Assembly (NCBI RefSeq): GCF_003058165.1
Contig: NZ_QBUC01000002.1
Span: 124,001 to 188,000, forward strand
Source: Paenisporosarcina sp. OV554
Lineage (GTDB): Bacteria; Bacillota; Bacilli; Bacillales_A; Planococcaceae
Direction of reading: 5' to 3'
Length of the DNA stretch: 64,000 nt
The notes below the pieces were generated by a model, which worked only from the letters and a program-made list of their open reading frames with translations, made no database searches and had not been told where the DNA came from. Numbering within the stretch: position 1 is the first letter of the stretch; the number at the start of each line of letters is the position of its first letter. Shown here piece after piece: positions 33,571 through 42,447 of this stretch. Position numbers and translations under genes: made by a program.

Positions 33571-33650
33571 GTGAAAGCGGAATAAATCTTGGTTGTAGCG
33601 TAGTAAGAGGTTGTCAATTAAATGCAACGTAAAGCCGAATAAACATTGCT
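33571..33650 (+). repeat. Degenerate trace of the intergenic repeat family
   Basis: AAGCGGAATAAA (from 33575) and AAAGCCGAATAAA (33631) flank diverged sequence and resemble the GGGAATAA core of array 2. The spacing is 57 bp, not a clean multiple of 21. Weak evidence. Confidence 0.35.
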
Positions 33651-33733
33651 TGACATCTTAAAAGACAAGTTACGTGCGATATACACGGAAATTAGACATA
33701 ATAGAATAAATAGCTTTGAAAGGATGATTCCAC

Positions 33734-34072
33734 ATGACTACATATACAGAAATTACTACACTTCCGCAATGGGAAAACGTTCTTCAACAATCAAAAGACA
33801 AACCATTCTTGCTTTTAAAGCATAGTACAACTTGTCCGGTCAGTGCAGCTGCATACAGAGAATTTACATCAATTGAAACGGAACTTGACTTGTATTTAGT
33901 AAAAGTCATTGAAAGTCGTCCAGTCTCCAACGAAATTGAAGGTAACTTAAGTGTGCAACACAAATCACCGCAACTCTTTTTAGTGTCAAATGAGGAACCA
34001 GTATGGCACACTTCTCATTGGAATATTACTCAATCAAACATAACTGATGCTATCCAACATCATCAGGCATAA
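33734..34072 (+). CDS. ytxJ: YtxJ-type thioredoxin-like protein of the bacillithiol system
   Basis: A 112-residue thioredoxin-fold protein with a single active-site cysteine in TTCPVSAAAYREF and the cis-Pro region KSPQLFLV. This is the family proposed as monothiol bacilliredoxin-like partners of bacillithiol. AAAGGATGATTCCAC before ATG. Monocistronic with a strong terminator. No other bacillithiol genes are in the window. Confidence 0.88.
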   Translation: MTTYTEITTLPQWENVLQQSKDKPFLLLKHSTTCPVSAAAYREFTSIETELDLYLVKVIESRPVSNEIEGNLSVQHKSPQLFLVSNEEPVWHTSHWNITQSNITDAIQHHQA

Positions 34073-34082
34073 TAACGAAAAC

Positions 34083-34115
34083 AAAACCCACTCTTGTATC
34101 ATTGGAGTGGGTTTT
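34083..34115 (+). terminator. Intrinsic terminator after ytxJ
   Basis: AAAACCCACTC and GAGTGGGTTTT, perfect 11-bp stem. Confidence 0.9.
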
Positions 34116-34217
34116 ACTAATTTAATATAAAACTTAGAATAGTCATGTATTTTCACTATTTTTATAGTAATATTTTCTTAAGTAGATTTAATGAATACAT
34201 ATGAGGAAGTGGGATGA

Positions 34218-35033
34218 ATGGATTCAATAAAGCAGGTAGGTCAATATTTAATTAATAACGCGGATTCAATCTCACTTGAAATGATGAAATTGAGTTTAGA
34301 AAAATTAGAATTAGAATTTCCAGAAGAACTTATAAATCAATCCGTCAAAGCGAATGCAGAATTTTTAGTATTACTAGCAGAATCTTTCAATGAAAGTGAT
34401 GAGAATGCTGCACAAAAATTAATAGAATGGGGTAAAAAGTACGGAGAACAGCAAGCATCTATGCTCTCACAACTTTCAGCTCTCATAAAACCTTATGCTG
34501 ATAACCGCTTAACTTTCATCAAACGTATTACACAGATTTCTATCGATCATAATTTAACAACTGAGAATGTTGTAGCGATTAATAACCGTGTCAGCTACCT
34601 AATGGATGTCAGTATGATAGAGACAATCTTTGCATATGAGGCATACCGCGATGAATTAATGAAGGAACGTCAACGAGAAATCAACGAATTATCAGCACCT
34701 ATTGTACCTATTCAACAAGGAATTTCTGTTTTACCATTAATTGGGGTCATCGATTATCCTCGTGTTCAACATTTATTGAATAACGTTCTTCCAGGTATTT
34801 CACTGATTGATACTGAACACTTAATTATCGATTTTTCAGGTATTTTAACAATTGATACAGAAGTTGCTCAACATATTTTCACCATCCATAATGTACTAAA
34901 ATTGTTAGGCATCCATGTGATGTTCACAGGAATTCGCCCTAATTTATCAATGGCGGTTGTACAAGCTGGCATAGACTTTACCGCGTTCAACACTTTTGGG
35001 AGCGTCAAACAAGCAATTGAAAGTATTAAATAA
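34218..35033 (+). CDS. RsbR-family stressosome protein (STAS domain co-antagonist)
   Basis: A 271-residue protein with a non-heme-globin-like N-terminal half (about 1-145) and a C-terminal STAS domain (about 158-270) beginning APIVPIQQGISVLPLIGVID. The phosphorylatable Thr of RsbR (T171 in B. subtilis RsbRA) is kept as T214 in TIDT. The second site, T205, aligns with A246. This is a paralogue rather than the rsb operon member, since no rsbS/rsbT lies beside it. RBS GAGGAAGTGGG. It may sense an unknown signal for sigma-B. Confidence 0.85.
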   Translation: MDSIKQVGQYLINNADSISLEMMKLSLEKLELEFPEELINQSVKANAEFLVLLAESFNESDENAAQKLIEWGKKYGEQQASMLSQLSALIKPYADNRLTFIKRITQISIDHNLTTENVVAINNRVSYLMDVSMIETIFAYEAYRDELMKERQREINELSAPIVPIQQGISVLPLIGVIDYPRVQHLLNNVLPGISLIDTEHLIIDFSGILTIDTEVAQHIFTIHNVLKLLGIHVMFTGIRPNLSMAVVQAGIDFTAFNTFGSVKQAIESIK

Positions 35034-35051
35034 TGTCTTGAGGTGAATTTA

Positions 35052-35564
35052 ATGGTTCAATTAATAAAACCAACTGTTGATTTGCAGCCAGCTTATTTAT
35101 CCTTCTACGAAGAGTGGAAAGCGTCTGAAGAACCCATGATACCTTGGGTAATTGAAAAAGATCCTAGTGATTTTCCAGCCATGGTCCGGTCGTTGTTGGA
35201 TGCCGAAAAAGGAATTGGTCTACGAGAAAATTGGGTACCAGATTCTACCTATTGGCTAGTGGATGCGGAATACCGAATACTCGGTGCCGTGAACATTCGC
35301 CATTCATTAACTGAGTATTTATTAAACGCAGGAGGTCATATAGGGTACGGTGTACGGCCATCCGAACGTCAAAAAGGCTATGCAACAAAAATGTTGAGAT
35401 TAGCTTTAGAAGAAACAAAAAAGCTTAGAATCAATCCGGTATTAGTGTGTTGTGACGCTGTAAATACTGCTTCAGATAAAACCATACGGAGTAATGGTGG
35501 CGTGGCAGATATAGATTTTGTTGAAGACAATGGGAATGTGATTAAACGATATTGGATTGGCTAA
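35052..35564 (+). CDS. GNAT N-acetyltransferase
   Basis: A 170-residue acetyltransferase with ILGAVNIRHSLTEYLLNAGG and the CoA loop GYGVRPSERQKGYATKML. TTGAGGTGA supports ATG 35052, not the in-frame GTG 35043. It starts 18 nt after the RsbR-like gene and may be cotranscribed. Substrate unknown. Confidence 0.85.
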   Translation: MVQLIKPTVDLQPAYLSFYEEWKASEEPMIPWVIEKDPSDFPAMVRSLLDAEKGIGLRENWVPDSTYWLVDAEYRILGAVNIRHSLTEYLLNAGGHIGYGVRPSERQKGYATKMLRLALEETKKLRINPVLVCCDAVNTASDKTIRSNGGVADIDFVEDNGNVIKRYWIG

Positions 35565-35657
35565 AGCTTTCTATGTGGTACTGCATATCGTGAACATAGA
35601 TTTTTGATGTGATTTGTGATAGCATTACACTTTAAAGAAGTGAGGACGTGATCGAAT

Positions 35658-36032
35658 ATGATTAACATTGAAGTGCCAAAACCAGATATTACGATTGTTC
35701 AAAGAGTACAAGATCGTTCAAATGACGAACCAGAGATTCCTTCAGTTTACGGCTTTATTGATTTTCATCAAATTGCGCGTGACAAAGGCGGAATTATTAT
35801 GTTCTTCAACAAAGAAGAAGAGCTTTTGTTTGTCGGAAAAGCGCGTAAAGTAAGACAACGTGTTAAAAAACATTTTGAAGATAATGTATCGCCAATTAAA
35901 GATCATCGTGATGAAGTAACTAAAATCAAGATTTTTTACGTTGATGATGCAATGGAACGTGAAATTTACGAAACATACATCATTAATAAATTTGTAGCGA
36001 AGTACAATATCGAAAAAAAATTCGCACATTAA
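35658..36032 (+). CDS. GIY-YIG nuclease-like protein (UvrC N-domain type)
   Basis: A 124-residue stand-alone GIY-YIG fold. SVYGFIDFHQIA occupies the GIY position with divergent residues. LLFVGKARKVRQRVKKHF carries the conserved basic helix with catalytic-type Arg. REIYETYIINKFVAKYN supplies the Glu/Asn end. The GIY and YIG tripeptides are not canonical. Similar Bacillales proteins are annotated as excision-repair endonuclease; activity is unproven. RBS GTGAGGACGTG. Confidence 0.75.
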   Translation: MINIEVPKPDITIVQRVQDRSNDEPEIPSVYGFIDFHQIARDKGGIIMFFNKEEELLFVGKARKVRQRVKKHFEDNVSPIKDHRDEVTKIKIFYVDDAMEREIYETYIINKFVAKYNIEKKFAH

Positions 36033-36037
36033 TCAGT

Positions 36038-36066
36038 AAAGCCATCCAAAAGAGGATGGCTTTTTT
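36038..36066 (+). terminator. Intrinsic terminator after the GIY-YIG gene
   Basis: AAAGCCATCC-AAAAGA-GGATGGCTTT followed by TTTG. Confidence 0.9.
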
Positions 36067-36126
36067 GTTTGGAAATTGCTTGAAAGACAGCTTTAAGTGA
36101 ATTTATTACTCTCGAATTAAAAATTT

Positions 36127-36177
36127 TTACGTTTGAAAGAAATTAATATTGCATTTAAACGTAATTTAAATTACTAT
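36127..36177 (+). promoter_or_regulatory. Promoter and split inverted repeat of the HTH/F1-beta-like gene
   Basis: TTGCAT (36149-36154), 17 bp, TACTAT (36172-36177). The arms TTACGTTT (36127-36134) and AAACGTAA (36157-36164) are exact inverted repeats with centres 30 bp apart, about three helical turns. One arm lies upstream of -35 and one inside the spacer. A dimeric HTH protein bound here could repress; the adjacent gene product is the obvious candidate. Confidence 0.5.
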
Positions 36178-36200
36178 AAAAAGTAAGGAAGGGGTTTAAT

Positions 36201-37241
36201 ATGGATGATATTCGATTGAACGTCGCATTACTTAGAAGGAAAGTACCAAACTTAACAACAGCAGCAAAATCAATAGGCATTCGACCAGCCACAGTTTCAA
36301 ATTTATGCACAGGTAAAATTGATTTGGGGAAAGCGGAAGTTCGCACTTTAGTTGGACTCGCAACACTTGCTAATTGTTCACTAGACGAATTGATACTTAG
36401 AGGGGAGAAGTTGAATATGATTGAAACGAAAATTAAAACGTTAGATTTCTTTGCACCTTTAGTAAAGGGAGGGACGACTGGATTAGTGGCTCGTCCTGGT
36501 ATGGGTCAAGTAGTTATTTTAGCTGAATTAATGCATCGTTTTAAAAAGAGTGACCTCACAACTGTATTATTACTTCCAAAGATCAACCATCCCGAACTCG
36601 AAGGTACAACTGAATTAGCTGATATCGTGACATCATCAATCGATGAAACATTCACAACCCTAACATCACAGAGTGGTGATGTTGTTTTCATTACAGACAA
36701 GAGTTACATTGTGACTGGTGAACTCCTGGAATTACAAGAAAAATTGGTTGCAGAACGCGTGCAAAATATCACAACGATACTTGTCGATCTATCTGGCGAA
36801 GTGGTTGATGAAGACATGCCTTATGGTCCACTTGAAACGCTGTGGCATCTGGATGCCGATTTAGCAATACGCCAGCAATTCCCAGCCCTTCATCCGATTT
36901 ATTCTACTTCTTCGATTCTGGAAGGAACAGATTTGAATCAACGTCACTTTAATTTAAGACAACGTGCACAAAAACTACTTCGTAGATATCGTGAGTTACG
37001 TTCAGTGATGACTGTGCATGGCATGGAGAAAATTCCTGCTGGGGAGCTGGGAACATATCAGCGGGGCGAGCGACTGGAAGCATACTTTACCCAGCCATTT
37101 TTTGTTGCAGAAGACTTTACAGGGCAACAAGGAAAAGCCGTACCGATGTCACAAACTCTACAAGATGTTGAATCCATATTAGATGGTAAGGCAGATCAAC
37201 TGTCAGTAGATGAGTTGAAATATTGTGGAAGTTTAGTTTGA
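36201..37241 (+). CDS. HTH domain fused to a degenerate F1-ATPase beta-subunit-like domain
   Basis: A 346-residue protein. Residues 1-67 are a Cro/C1-type HTH (LTTAAKSIGIRPATVSNL). From 74 onward it tracks ATP synthase beta: IETKIKTLDFFAPLVKGG for METGIKVxDLLAPYxKGG, HLDADLAIRQ for the HLDATTVLSRQ segment, STSSIL, LLRRYRELRSVM, and QPFFVAEDFTGQQGKAVP for the beta C-terminus. The P-loop is ARPGMGQVV at 97-105, so the essential Lys-Thr is Gln-Val. The Walker B Asp position in VVFITD is not canonical, and the catalytic GERTREG is absent. ATP hydrolysis is therefore unlikely. A nucleotide-sensing or structural regulator is inferred. RBS AAGGAAGGGG. Confidence 0.8.
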   Translation: MDDIRLNVALLRRKVPNLTTAAKSIGIRPATVSNLCTGKIDLGKAEVRTLVGLATLANCSLDELILRGEKLNMIETKIKTLDFFAPLVKGGTTGLVARPGMGQVVILAELMHRFKKSDLTTVLLLPKINHPELEGTTELADIVTSSIDETFTTLTSQSGDVVFITDKSYIVTGELLELQEKLVAERVQNITTILVDLSGEVVDEDMPYGPLETLWHLDADLAIRQQFPALHPIYSTSSILEGTDLNQRHFNLRQRAQKLLRRYRELRSVMTVHGMEKIPAGELGTYQRGERLEAYFTQPFFVAEDFTGQQGKAVPMSQTLQDVESILDGKADQLSVDELKYCGSLV

Positions 37242-37248
37242 TGTAACT

Positions 37249-37279
37249 AAGAGTGGAGATTTTTCCACTCTCTTTTTTT
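37249..37279 (+). terminator. Intrinsic terminator after the HTH/F1-beta-like gene
   Basis: AGAGTGGA-GATTTT-TCCACTCT then C and seven T. Confidence 0.9.
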
Positions 37280-37390
37280 GTCGAAAAACGTGTAGATATC
37301 TAATCTTAAAATAAAGGGAATAGGTGTACATGTATCGAAATAGTATATAGTATGAATTTTTAATTTATTAACTAAAGAGGAGGAATTCTG

Positions 37391-37840
37391 ATGACTTTTA
37401 AAGTTCAACGAATAGAAGATTTGAAGAAAGTCGACGTGTCGCAGTTGGTAACCGAAAGTGAAGAAGAAGGTTACCGTTTCTTAACTCGTTTAGTACATGA
37501 TTATGAGGATGGATCTAATACGTTTAATAAAGATGGTGAAGCACTTTATGGTGTATGGGAGGGTCCTGAAAAATTAATCGCTATCGGCGGAATTAATCAA
37601 AACCCTTACACAGAAAATAAAGACGAAGCCCGTCTGAAGAGATTTTACACTCTTGGTGATGCACGCCGACAAGGTGTTGGGTCACAATTACTGTCTGAAC
37701 TAGTAAATCACGCAAAAGGAACCTTCAAGAAAATTACGTGTCGTACAGAATCTGCAAAAGCAGATGCTTTTTATCGGGCAAATGGATTTGAAGAAACCCA
37801 TGATACACCTGATACCACTCATGTACTGAAGTTAGGATAA
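37391..37840 (+). CDS. GNAT N-acetyltransferase
   Basis: A 149-residue acetyltransferase with FYTLGDARRQGVGSQLLSEL as the CoA-binding loop and ADAFYRANGFEET as the C-terminal motif. AGAGGAGGAATTCTG precedes ATG. Monocistronic, closed by a bidirectional terminator. Substrate unknown. Confidence 0.85.
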   Translation: MTFKVQRIEDLKKVDVSQLVTESEEEGYRFLTRLVHDYEDGSNTFNKDGEALYGVWEGPEKLIAIGGINQNPYTENKDEARLKRFYTLGDARRQGVGSQLLSELVNHAKGTFKKITCRTESAKADAFYRANGFEETHDTPDTTHVLKLG

Positions 37841-37846
37841 AAGCAA

Positions 37847-37881
37847 AATGAGGAAACGCTTGAGTATAGCGTTTCCTCATT
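37847..37881. terminator. Terminator between convergent genes
   Basis: AATGAGGAAACGCT and AGCGTTTCCTCATT, perfect 14-bp stem. Confidence 0.75.
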
Positions 37882-37909
37882 TATTGATAAGACAAAAAAC
37901 TCAATAAGG

Positions 37910-38662
37910 TTATTTAACGATTTTAAAGGTTTCTAACATGCGGTGGAACCTAGCACCGTGTCCTTCTGCAGCTTCCAAGAAGTAGTACTGTGTGATAACA
38001 AAACTTCCTTCTTGACCGTTACTAATCACGTAAGCATTGACGATTTTACTTTCGGCTTCATTACCAGCTGCACCGTGTAAATTAAATCCTATGACTGGTT
38101 CGGTTACTTCTTCAACTTCTCTTAACTCAGGAAAGTCTTTTTTCAGCGCTGCTTCGATGGTATTTACAAGATCTTCTGGTTTTTCATCTGCAACTTGTCT
38201 AATTTCCATAGTTACTTCTGGATATTTTTCAGGTAGTGGGATGATGGTAGAAATGACGTCTGAGTTTTTACCATTTGTTAGTTCGTAGCGAGTCTCATCG
38301 ACGTAGATAATATACTCGGAATCCTTTCCTTCATTTAACTGAACTTCAGTCTCTTCGTCGGTGCCCTCTATGTTTTGTATTATTTGTTTTTCGGGAACAA
38401 AGATTTCTTTAATTTCTTTCACAAACGCAGTACCTGTATCTGTTTGCAAACTCAATGCTATAAGCAATCCAGCAGCAACAGTAATGATAAGTGATATTGC
38501 ATAATTTTTCTTTTTCAATTTTTTCACCCTACTTCTTATTAATGGATCTTCACTAAATAGTTCTTGTTCTAATTCCTCCCATATTTGATCCTTTAGAACC
38601 TGTAGATGTTTATCTGTTCGCGCATGCAATTCATCAGTAGCTCTCTTGTCAAGATTACTCAC
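37910..38662 (-). CDS. Membrane-anchored putative anti-sigma factor
   Basis: A 250-residue protein: charged cytosolic part (1-53), one membrane helix at about 54-73 (AISLIITVAAGLLIALS) and an extracytoplasmic domain (about 75-250). It overlaps the ECF sigma gene by 8 nt, the usual sigma/anti-sigma arrangement, so a single-pass anti-sigma role is inferred from context and topology. There is no recognisable zinc-binding ZAS motif in the N-terminal part. The outer domain looks like a DUF4367-type module, weakly. Confidence 0.7.
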   Translation of the reverse strand: MSNLDKRATDELHARTDKHLQVLKDQIWEELEQELFSEDPLIRSRVKKLKKKNYAISLIITVAAGLLIALSLQTDTGTAFVKEIKEIFVPEKQIIQNIEGTDEETEVQLNEGKDSEYIIYVDETRYELTNGKNSDVISTIIPLPEKYPEVTMEIRQVADEKPEDLVNTIEAALKKDFPELREVEEVTEPVIGFNLHGAAGNEAESKIVNAYVISNGQEGSFVITQYYFLEAAEGHGARFHRMLETFKIVK

Positions 38663-39194
38663 TATTATTCAACCTCCTTTCAGTAGGAAACAGCTGGTCT
38701 TTAAGTCGTTGCCTACCTTTGAACAATCTTGACTTTGCTGTGTTGTGATTAAGTTCAAGAATTTCGGCAATCTCTTTTTCTGTGAACCCTTTTAAATATT
38801 TTAGAATGAGTGGGATTCGATGCGCGTCATCAAGTGACTGAATTACAGTATATAAATCAGAAAGACTATCAAAAGATTCTTCTGCAATGGATGGTTCATT
38901 TTCTAAGTCAGGATGTTCGAACTTCGAGTAAAATGAGTTTTTCTTTAGTAATCGCATACATTCATTAGTTAATATTCGGTAGAACCACGGTTCAAAAGGA
39001 GAGCTTTGATTATAACTGTCTATTTGTCGGTACACACGAATGAAGGTTTCCTGTACAGCATCCTTCGCCATTTCACGATTCCGTGTAATCGCAGAGGCAG
39101 TTCGAATTGCATATTCTGCATATGCTTCGTACAAGTGACGAAATGCGTCTTTATCGCCGGCCAGTATTTGTTTATACCATCCATCAATATTCAA
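38655..39194 (-). CDS. ECF RNA polymerase sigma factor
   Basis: A 179-residue sigma-70 family member. Region 2 shows DAFRHLYEAYAEYAIRTASA and AKDAVQETFIRVYR. Region 4 shows LILKYLKGFTEKEIAEILEL with the HTH helix NTAKSRLFKGRQRL. The start is TTG 39194 with AAGGAGTG 8 nt upstream. It is cotranscribed with the downstream membrane protein. Family-typical autoregulation could not be confirmed: no clear AAC/CGTC-type promoter was found upstream. Confidence 0.92.
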   Translation of the reverse strand: MNIDGWYKQILAGDKDAFRHLYEAYAEYAIRTASAITRNREMAKDAVQETFIRVYRQIDSYNQSSPFEPWFYRILTNECMRLLKKNSFYSKFEHPDLENEPSIAEESFDSLSDLYTVIQSLDDAHRIPLILKYLKGFTEKEIAEILELNHNTAKSRLFKGRQRLKDQLFPTERRLNNSE

Positions 39195-39376
39195 TTATTA
39201 TTCACTCCTTCCGGAACAACTGAAATCTGTTATTCTTACTATATTTACCCTTAGTAAGGCTAAGAAGTTTTCGACGTTTAAAATAAATAGTAAATGTAAA
39301 TTAATTCGACCAAAGTGAAAGGTGCACTTACCTTGATGTGCTTTTTCACATTCTTATCTGAAATGGAGTGATTTTA

Positions 39377-39769
39377 ATGGCAAGTGTGACAGGTATTGGT
39401 GGAGTGTTTTTTAAGTGTGAAAATCCTATAACTTTACGTAATTGGTACAAAGAAAAATTAGGTATTGAATCAGATGAGTACGGTAAAACATTTCTTTGGA
39501 ATTCAACAAAGCCATCAGAAGTAGGAAGTACAGTGTGGGCACCGTTTACACAACAGACATCCTATTTTGAACCTTCTCAGAAACAGTTCATGATAAATTT
39601 CCGAGTTGATGATTTGATTGAATTAGTTGGAGAGCTACAAACCAAAGGAGTAGAAATTATAGCACCAATTATAGAAGAGAGTTATGGAAAGTTTGCTCAC
39701 ATTTTAGATTTGGAAGGAAATAAAATTGAACTATGGGAGCCTGTTGATGAAGTCATGTTAGATTGCTGA
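39377..39769 (+). CDS. VOC family protein
   Basis: A 130-residue single VOC module: GIGGVFFKCENPITLRNWYK at the start and FAHILDLEGNKIELWEP at the end, with the metal-type Glu in KIELWEP. GGAGTGAT supports ATG 39377 instead of the in-frame GTG 39368. Glyoxalase/fosfomycin-resistance-like fold; substrate unknown. Confidence 0.85.
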   Translation: MASVTGIGGVFFKCENPITLRNWYKEKLGIESDEYGKTFLWNSTKPSEVGSTVWAPFTQQTSYFEPSQKQFMINFRVDDLIELVGELQTKGVEIIAPIIEESYGKFAHILDLEGNKIELWEPVDEVMLDC

Positions 39770-39793
39770 ATCAAGAACAAAGTTGAATAAATA

Positions 39794-39836
39794 AAAACCT
39801 AGTTGAAACAGCCAAGTGCTACTTCAACTAGGTTTT
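39794..39836 (+). terminator. Intrinsic terminator after the VOC gene
   Basis: AAAACCTAGTTGAA and TTCAACTAGGTTTT, perfect 14-bp stem. Confidence 0.9.
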
Positions 39837-39857
39837 CTGATTTTATTAAATCCATGT

Positions 39858-39917
39858 TTGACATCAAGCGTGAATCAATTTATACTAAGTTTAACTACTT
39901 TGTAAAACAAGGTAGTT
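39858..39917 (+). promoter_or_regulatory. Consensus promoter and PadR operator
   Basis: TTGACA (39858-39863), 17 bp, TATACT (39881-39886). The inverted repeat AACTACTTTG-TAAAA-CAAGGTAGTT (39893-39917; 9 of 10 paired) starts at about +1. A related half-site CTTGTTTTACC lies at about 39934-39944. This is a very probable PadR autoregulatory site. Confidence 0.75.
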
Positions 39918-39969
39918 AATTATTTGAATACTATCTTGTTTTACCATGTACCGTGTAGGAGGATAGAAC

Positions 39970-40311
39970 ATGTCACTTAGAAGTCAGCTGCTAAAAGGAA
40001 TATTAGATGGTTGTGTACTGGCTGTAATTTCGAAAGCACCGGTTTATGGCTATGAACTTTCAAAGAAACTGCAAGATCTTGGATTAGGTGACGTTAGTGA
40101 AGGAACCATTTATCCTGTCTTATTACGCTTACAGAAACATGCACTAATAGTGGGGGAAATGAAACCTTCAGAATCTGGTCCCAACCGAAAATATTATTCG
40201 TTGACGCAAGAGGGTTTTGTAGCACTTGACAGAATTTCTTCAGAATGGCAACAACTATCGGTGCCGATTAATGCTTTATTAATGAAAGGAGAGAATCTTC
40301 ATGAACGTTAA
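39970..40311 (+). CDS. PadR family transcriptional regulator
   Basis: A 113-residue winged-helix repressor: LLKGILDGCVLAVISKAPVYGYE, then EGTIYPVLLRLQK as the recognition region and GPNRKYYSLT as the wing. RBS GTAGGAGGATAG. It overlaps the next gene by 11 nt. The usual partner of a PadR is a membrane protein in the same operon, as here. Confidence 0.92.
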   Translation: MSLRSQLLKGILDGCVLAVISKAPVYGYELSKKLQDLGLGDVSEGTIYPVLLRLQKHALIVGEMKPSESGPNRKYYSLTQEGFVALDRISSEWQQLSVPINALLMKGENLHER

Positions 40312-40975
40312 AGAATTAATCGAACAAAATAATGAAAAACGAAAAGACTTGAATGAGGAAAATAAAAAAACCTACACAGATTTGATGTTATACATTCGCA
40401 CTAAGTTAACATTGTCTGAGAAGCAGTCAGAAGAAGTATTAATAGAAATGTTAGATCATTTATTAGATGCTCAAGAAGAAGGGAAGACGGCTAATCAAGT
40501 GTTTGGTGAAAATCCACAAATTTTTGCGGATGAACTCATTGAACAATTGCCGGAAGAAGAGAAGCGTGACATGGTCAAGTTTGTAGGACAGCTTGCCTTT
40601 AGCTTAGTGGGCTGGTTTCTAGTTGCGCGTGGGATAGTGTTGTTATTATTTTCTTCCTTTGTAGAAGTTAGCACTACTGTCTATATGATTCCGACCCTCA
40701 TTATTTTTGGATTGCTTGCCTGTATTGTGTTTCTAGGTGTAAAAGTAATCTTTGGATTAATCCATCATTCACTCTTTAAAGAAAAATCGAATGATAAGAT
40801 GAATATGGTCAAAGCAGGTTTGTTTGGGGGAGGGAGTTTCGCGGTTATACTAGCAGCTAATTATTACATCCGTGGTTTCGGTCCAACATTTGAATTTCCT
40901 TGGACAGCATCAATTGGAGCGGGTACCGTATTTTTATTAATTTCTTGGTTAATGAAATTCAAAACGAAGATTTAG
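40301..40975 (+). CDS. DUF1129-like membrane protein in a PadR operon
   Basis: A 224-residue protein with a helical cytosolic N-terminus (about 1-95, HAAS-like: LTLSEKQSEEVLIEMLDHLL) and four C-terminal helices (about 103-220). GAAAGGAGAGAATC precedes ATG. Proteins of this type with a PadR are thought to act in envelope stress or drug response; the exact function is unknown. The last gene of its operon. Confidence 0.8.
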   Translation: MNVKELIEQNNEKRKDLNEENKKTYTDLMLYIRTKLTLSEKQSEEVLIEMLDHLLDAQEEGKTANQVFGENPQIFADELIEQLPEEEKRDMVKFVGQLAFSLVGWFLVARGIVLLLFSSFVEVSTTVYMIPTLIIFGLLACIVFLGVKVIFGLIHHSLFKEKSNDKMNMVKAGLFGGGSFAVILAANYYIRGFGPTFEFPWTASIGAGTVFLLISWLMKFKTKI

Positions 40976-41007
40976 GCCGGGGTAAAGATAGTATTCTTGC
41001 ATTGTTT

Positions 41008-41044
41008 AAAAAGAGACTGACTCCAGACAGAGTCAGTCTCTTTT
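41008..41044. terminator. Bidirectional terminator
   Basis: AAAAGAGACTGACTC-CAGACA-GAGTCAGTCTCTTTT, perfect 15-bp stem, between the PadR operon and the convergent aminotransferase. Confidence 0.92.
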
Positions 41045-41059
41045 GGTTAATTATTACTC

Positions 41060-42385
41060 TTAAGCGCCTTCAAGACTCATCAATGTTGCTTCATACTCAA
41101 CTAATGCTTCATCAAGTAATTGCAATCCTTCTTCAATTTGTTCTTTTGTCACAACCAATGGAGGGATCATTCTAATGACTTCTCCATGGTTTCCGCATAG
41201 ATAGAATAAAACGCCTTTTGTAAGCGCTGAATCAAGGATTTTTAACAATCCTTCACCATTTGGTTCACCTGTTGCTGGATTAATAATCTCAATACCGATC
41301 ATTAAACCTACTGCGCGGATGCTTCCAATAACACTGTGTCGTTCTTTCATACTCTCAAGCAGTTTGACTGCATAATTACCCATTTGTTTTGTGTTTTCAA
41401 GAAGATTTTCTTCTTTCATCACTTCTAATGTTGCTAGTGCTACAGAACAAGCGATTGGATTACCACCAAACGTTGTACCATGACTGCCAAGTGGCCATTG
41501 TTTCATTAGTTCACTAGACGCAACCGTTGCACTAAGTGGAAGGCCTGATGCAATACCTTTAGCAATCGCCATAATGTCCGGCGTCACATCAAATGTTTGC
41601 GCTGCAAACCATTCACCTGTTCGACCAAATCCAGTTTGTACTTCATCAAAGATAAGCAAAATTTGATGTTGATCGCAAATTTCTCGAACTTTCTTTAACC
41701 AGCCTTTTGGTGGAACGACATAGCCGCCTTCGCCAAGGACAGGTTCTAAAATTACACAAGCTACTTCTTCAGGTGTTACTTGATGGCTAAATAAAGAGGC
41801 GAAATCTTTTTCCAATTTCTCAATTGCGTAAGCCTCAGGGTCAGTTCCGGCTGGGCAATCTTTAATATTTGCGTAGGGTACTTGATATGTTAGACCAGAT
41901 GGTTGCATAAATTTACGGTATTTACTTTTTGATGTAGTTACACTTAATGCTCCTAATGAACGTCCATGAAAACCACCTGTGAAGGACACGGCATAAGGGC
42001 GTTTTGTTACATACTTAGCAAGTTTAAGCGCACCTTCAACGGCTTCTGTACCACTATTAGCGAAGAAGAAACAATCAAGATCCCCGGGCATGATTTCGGC
42101 AAGCTCATCTGCTAAACGTAAAATAGATTCATACATAATGACGCCTGAAGGACCATGCATCAAACCGTCTGCAGCATCTTTAATTGCTTGAACCACTTTT
42201 GGGTGACGGTGTCCAACATTTGTAACAGCAATTCCAGACGTGAAATCAAGATATTTCTTTCCATCTACTCCGAAGTAATAACAGCCTTCTTCTTTGACAA
42301 CCGGTAGATTTGGATGATCTTTCGCCATACTTGGTGCTAAGCGATTTGGCATATTTTTAACAAGATGATCCCATTTCTTTTCCAT
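41060..42385 (-). CDS. Class III (omega) aminotransferase, GABA/taurine aminotransferase-like
   Basis: A 441-residue PLP enzyme moving a terminal amino group to a keto acid. The cofactor site is [13 protein letters not shown], the aspartate is in [15 protein letters not shown], and the Schiff-base Lys is in [21 protein letters not shown] supports ATG 42385 over the in-frame ATG 42400. It is the last gene of a minus-strand cluster with a sulfonate/taurine-type ABC importer, which suggests the imported compound is its amino donor (taurine, beta-alanine or similar), an inference. Confidence 0.88.
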   Translation of the reverse strand: MEKKWDHLVKNMPNRLAPSMAKDHPNLPVVKEEGCYYFGVDGKKYLDFTSGIAVTNVGHRHPKVVQAIKDAADGLMHGPSGVIMYESILRLADELAEIMPGDLDCFFFANSGTEAVEGALKLAKYVTKRPYAVSFTGGFHGRSLGALSVTTSKSKYRKFMQPSGLTYQVPYANIKDCPAGTDPEAYAIEKLEKDFASLFSHQVTPEEVACVILEPVLGEGGYVVPPKGWLKKVREICDQHQILLIFDEVQTGFGRTGEWFAAQTFDVTPDIMAIAKGIASGLPLSATVASSELMKQWPLGSHGTTFGGNPIACSVALATLEVMKEENLLENTKQMGNYAVKLLESMKERHSVIGSIRAVGLMIGIEIINPATGEPNGEGLLKILDSALTKGVLFYLCGNHGEVIRMIPPLVVTKEQIEEGLQLLDEALVEYEATLMSLEGA

Positions 42386-42447
42386 ACAATTGACCTCCAT
42401 AATCTAATTGCCATACTCTATAAGTTTACTAACAGGGAACAATGTCT

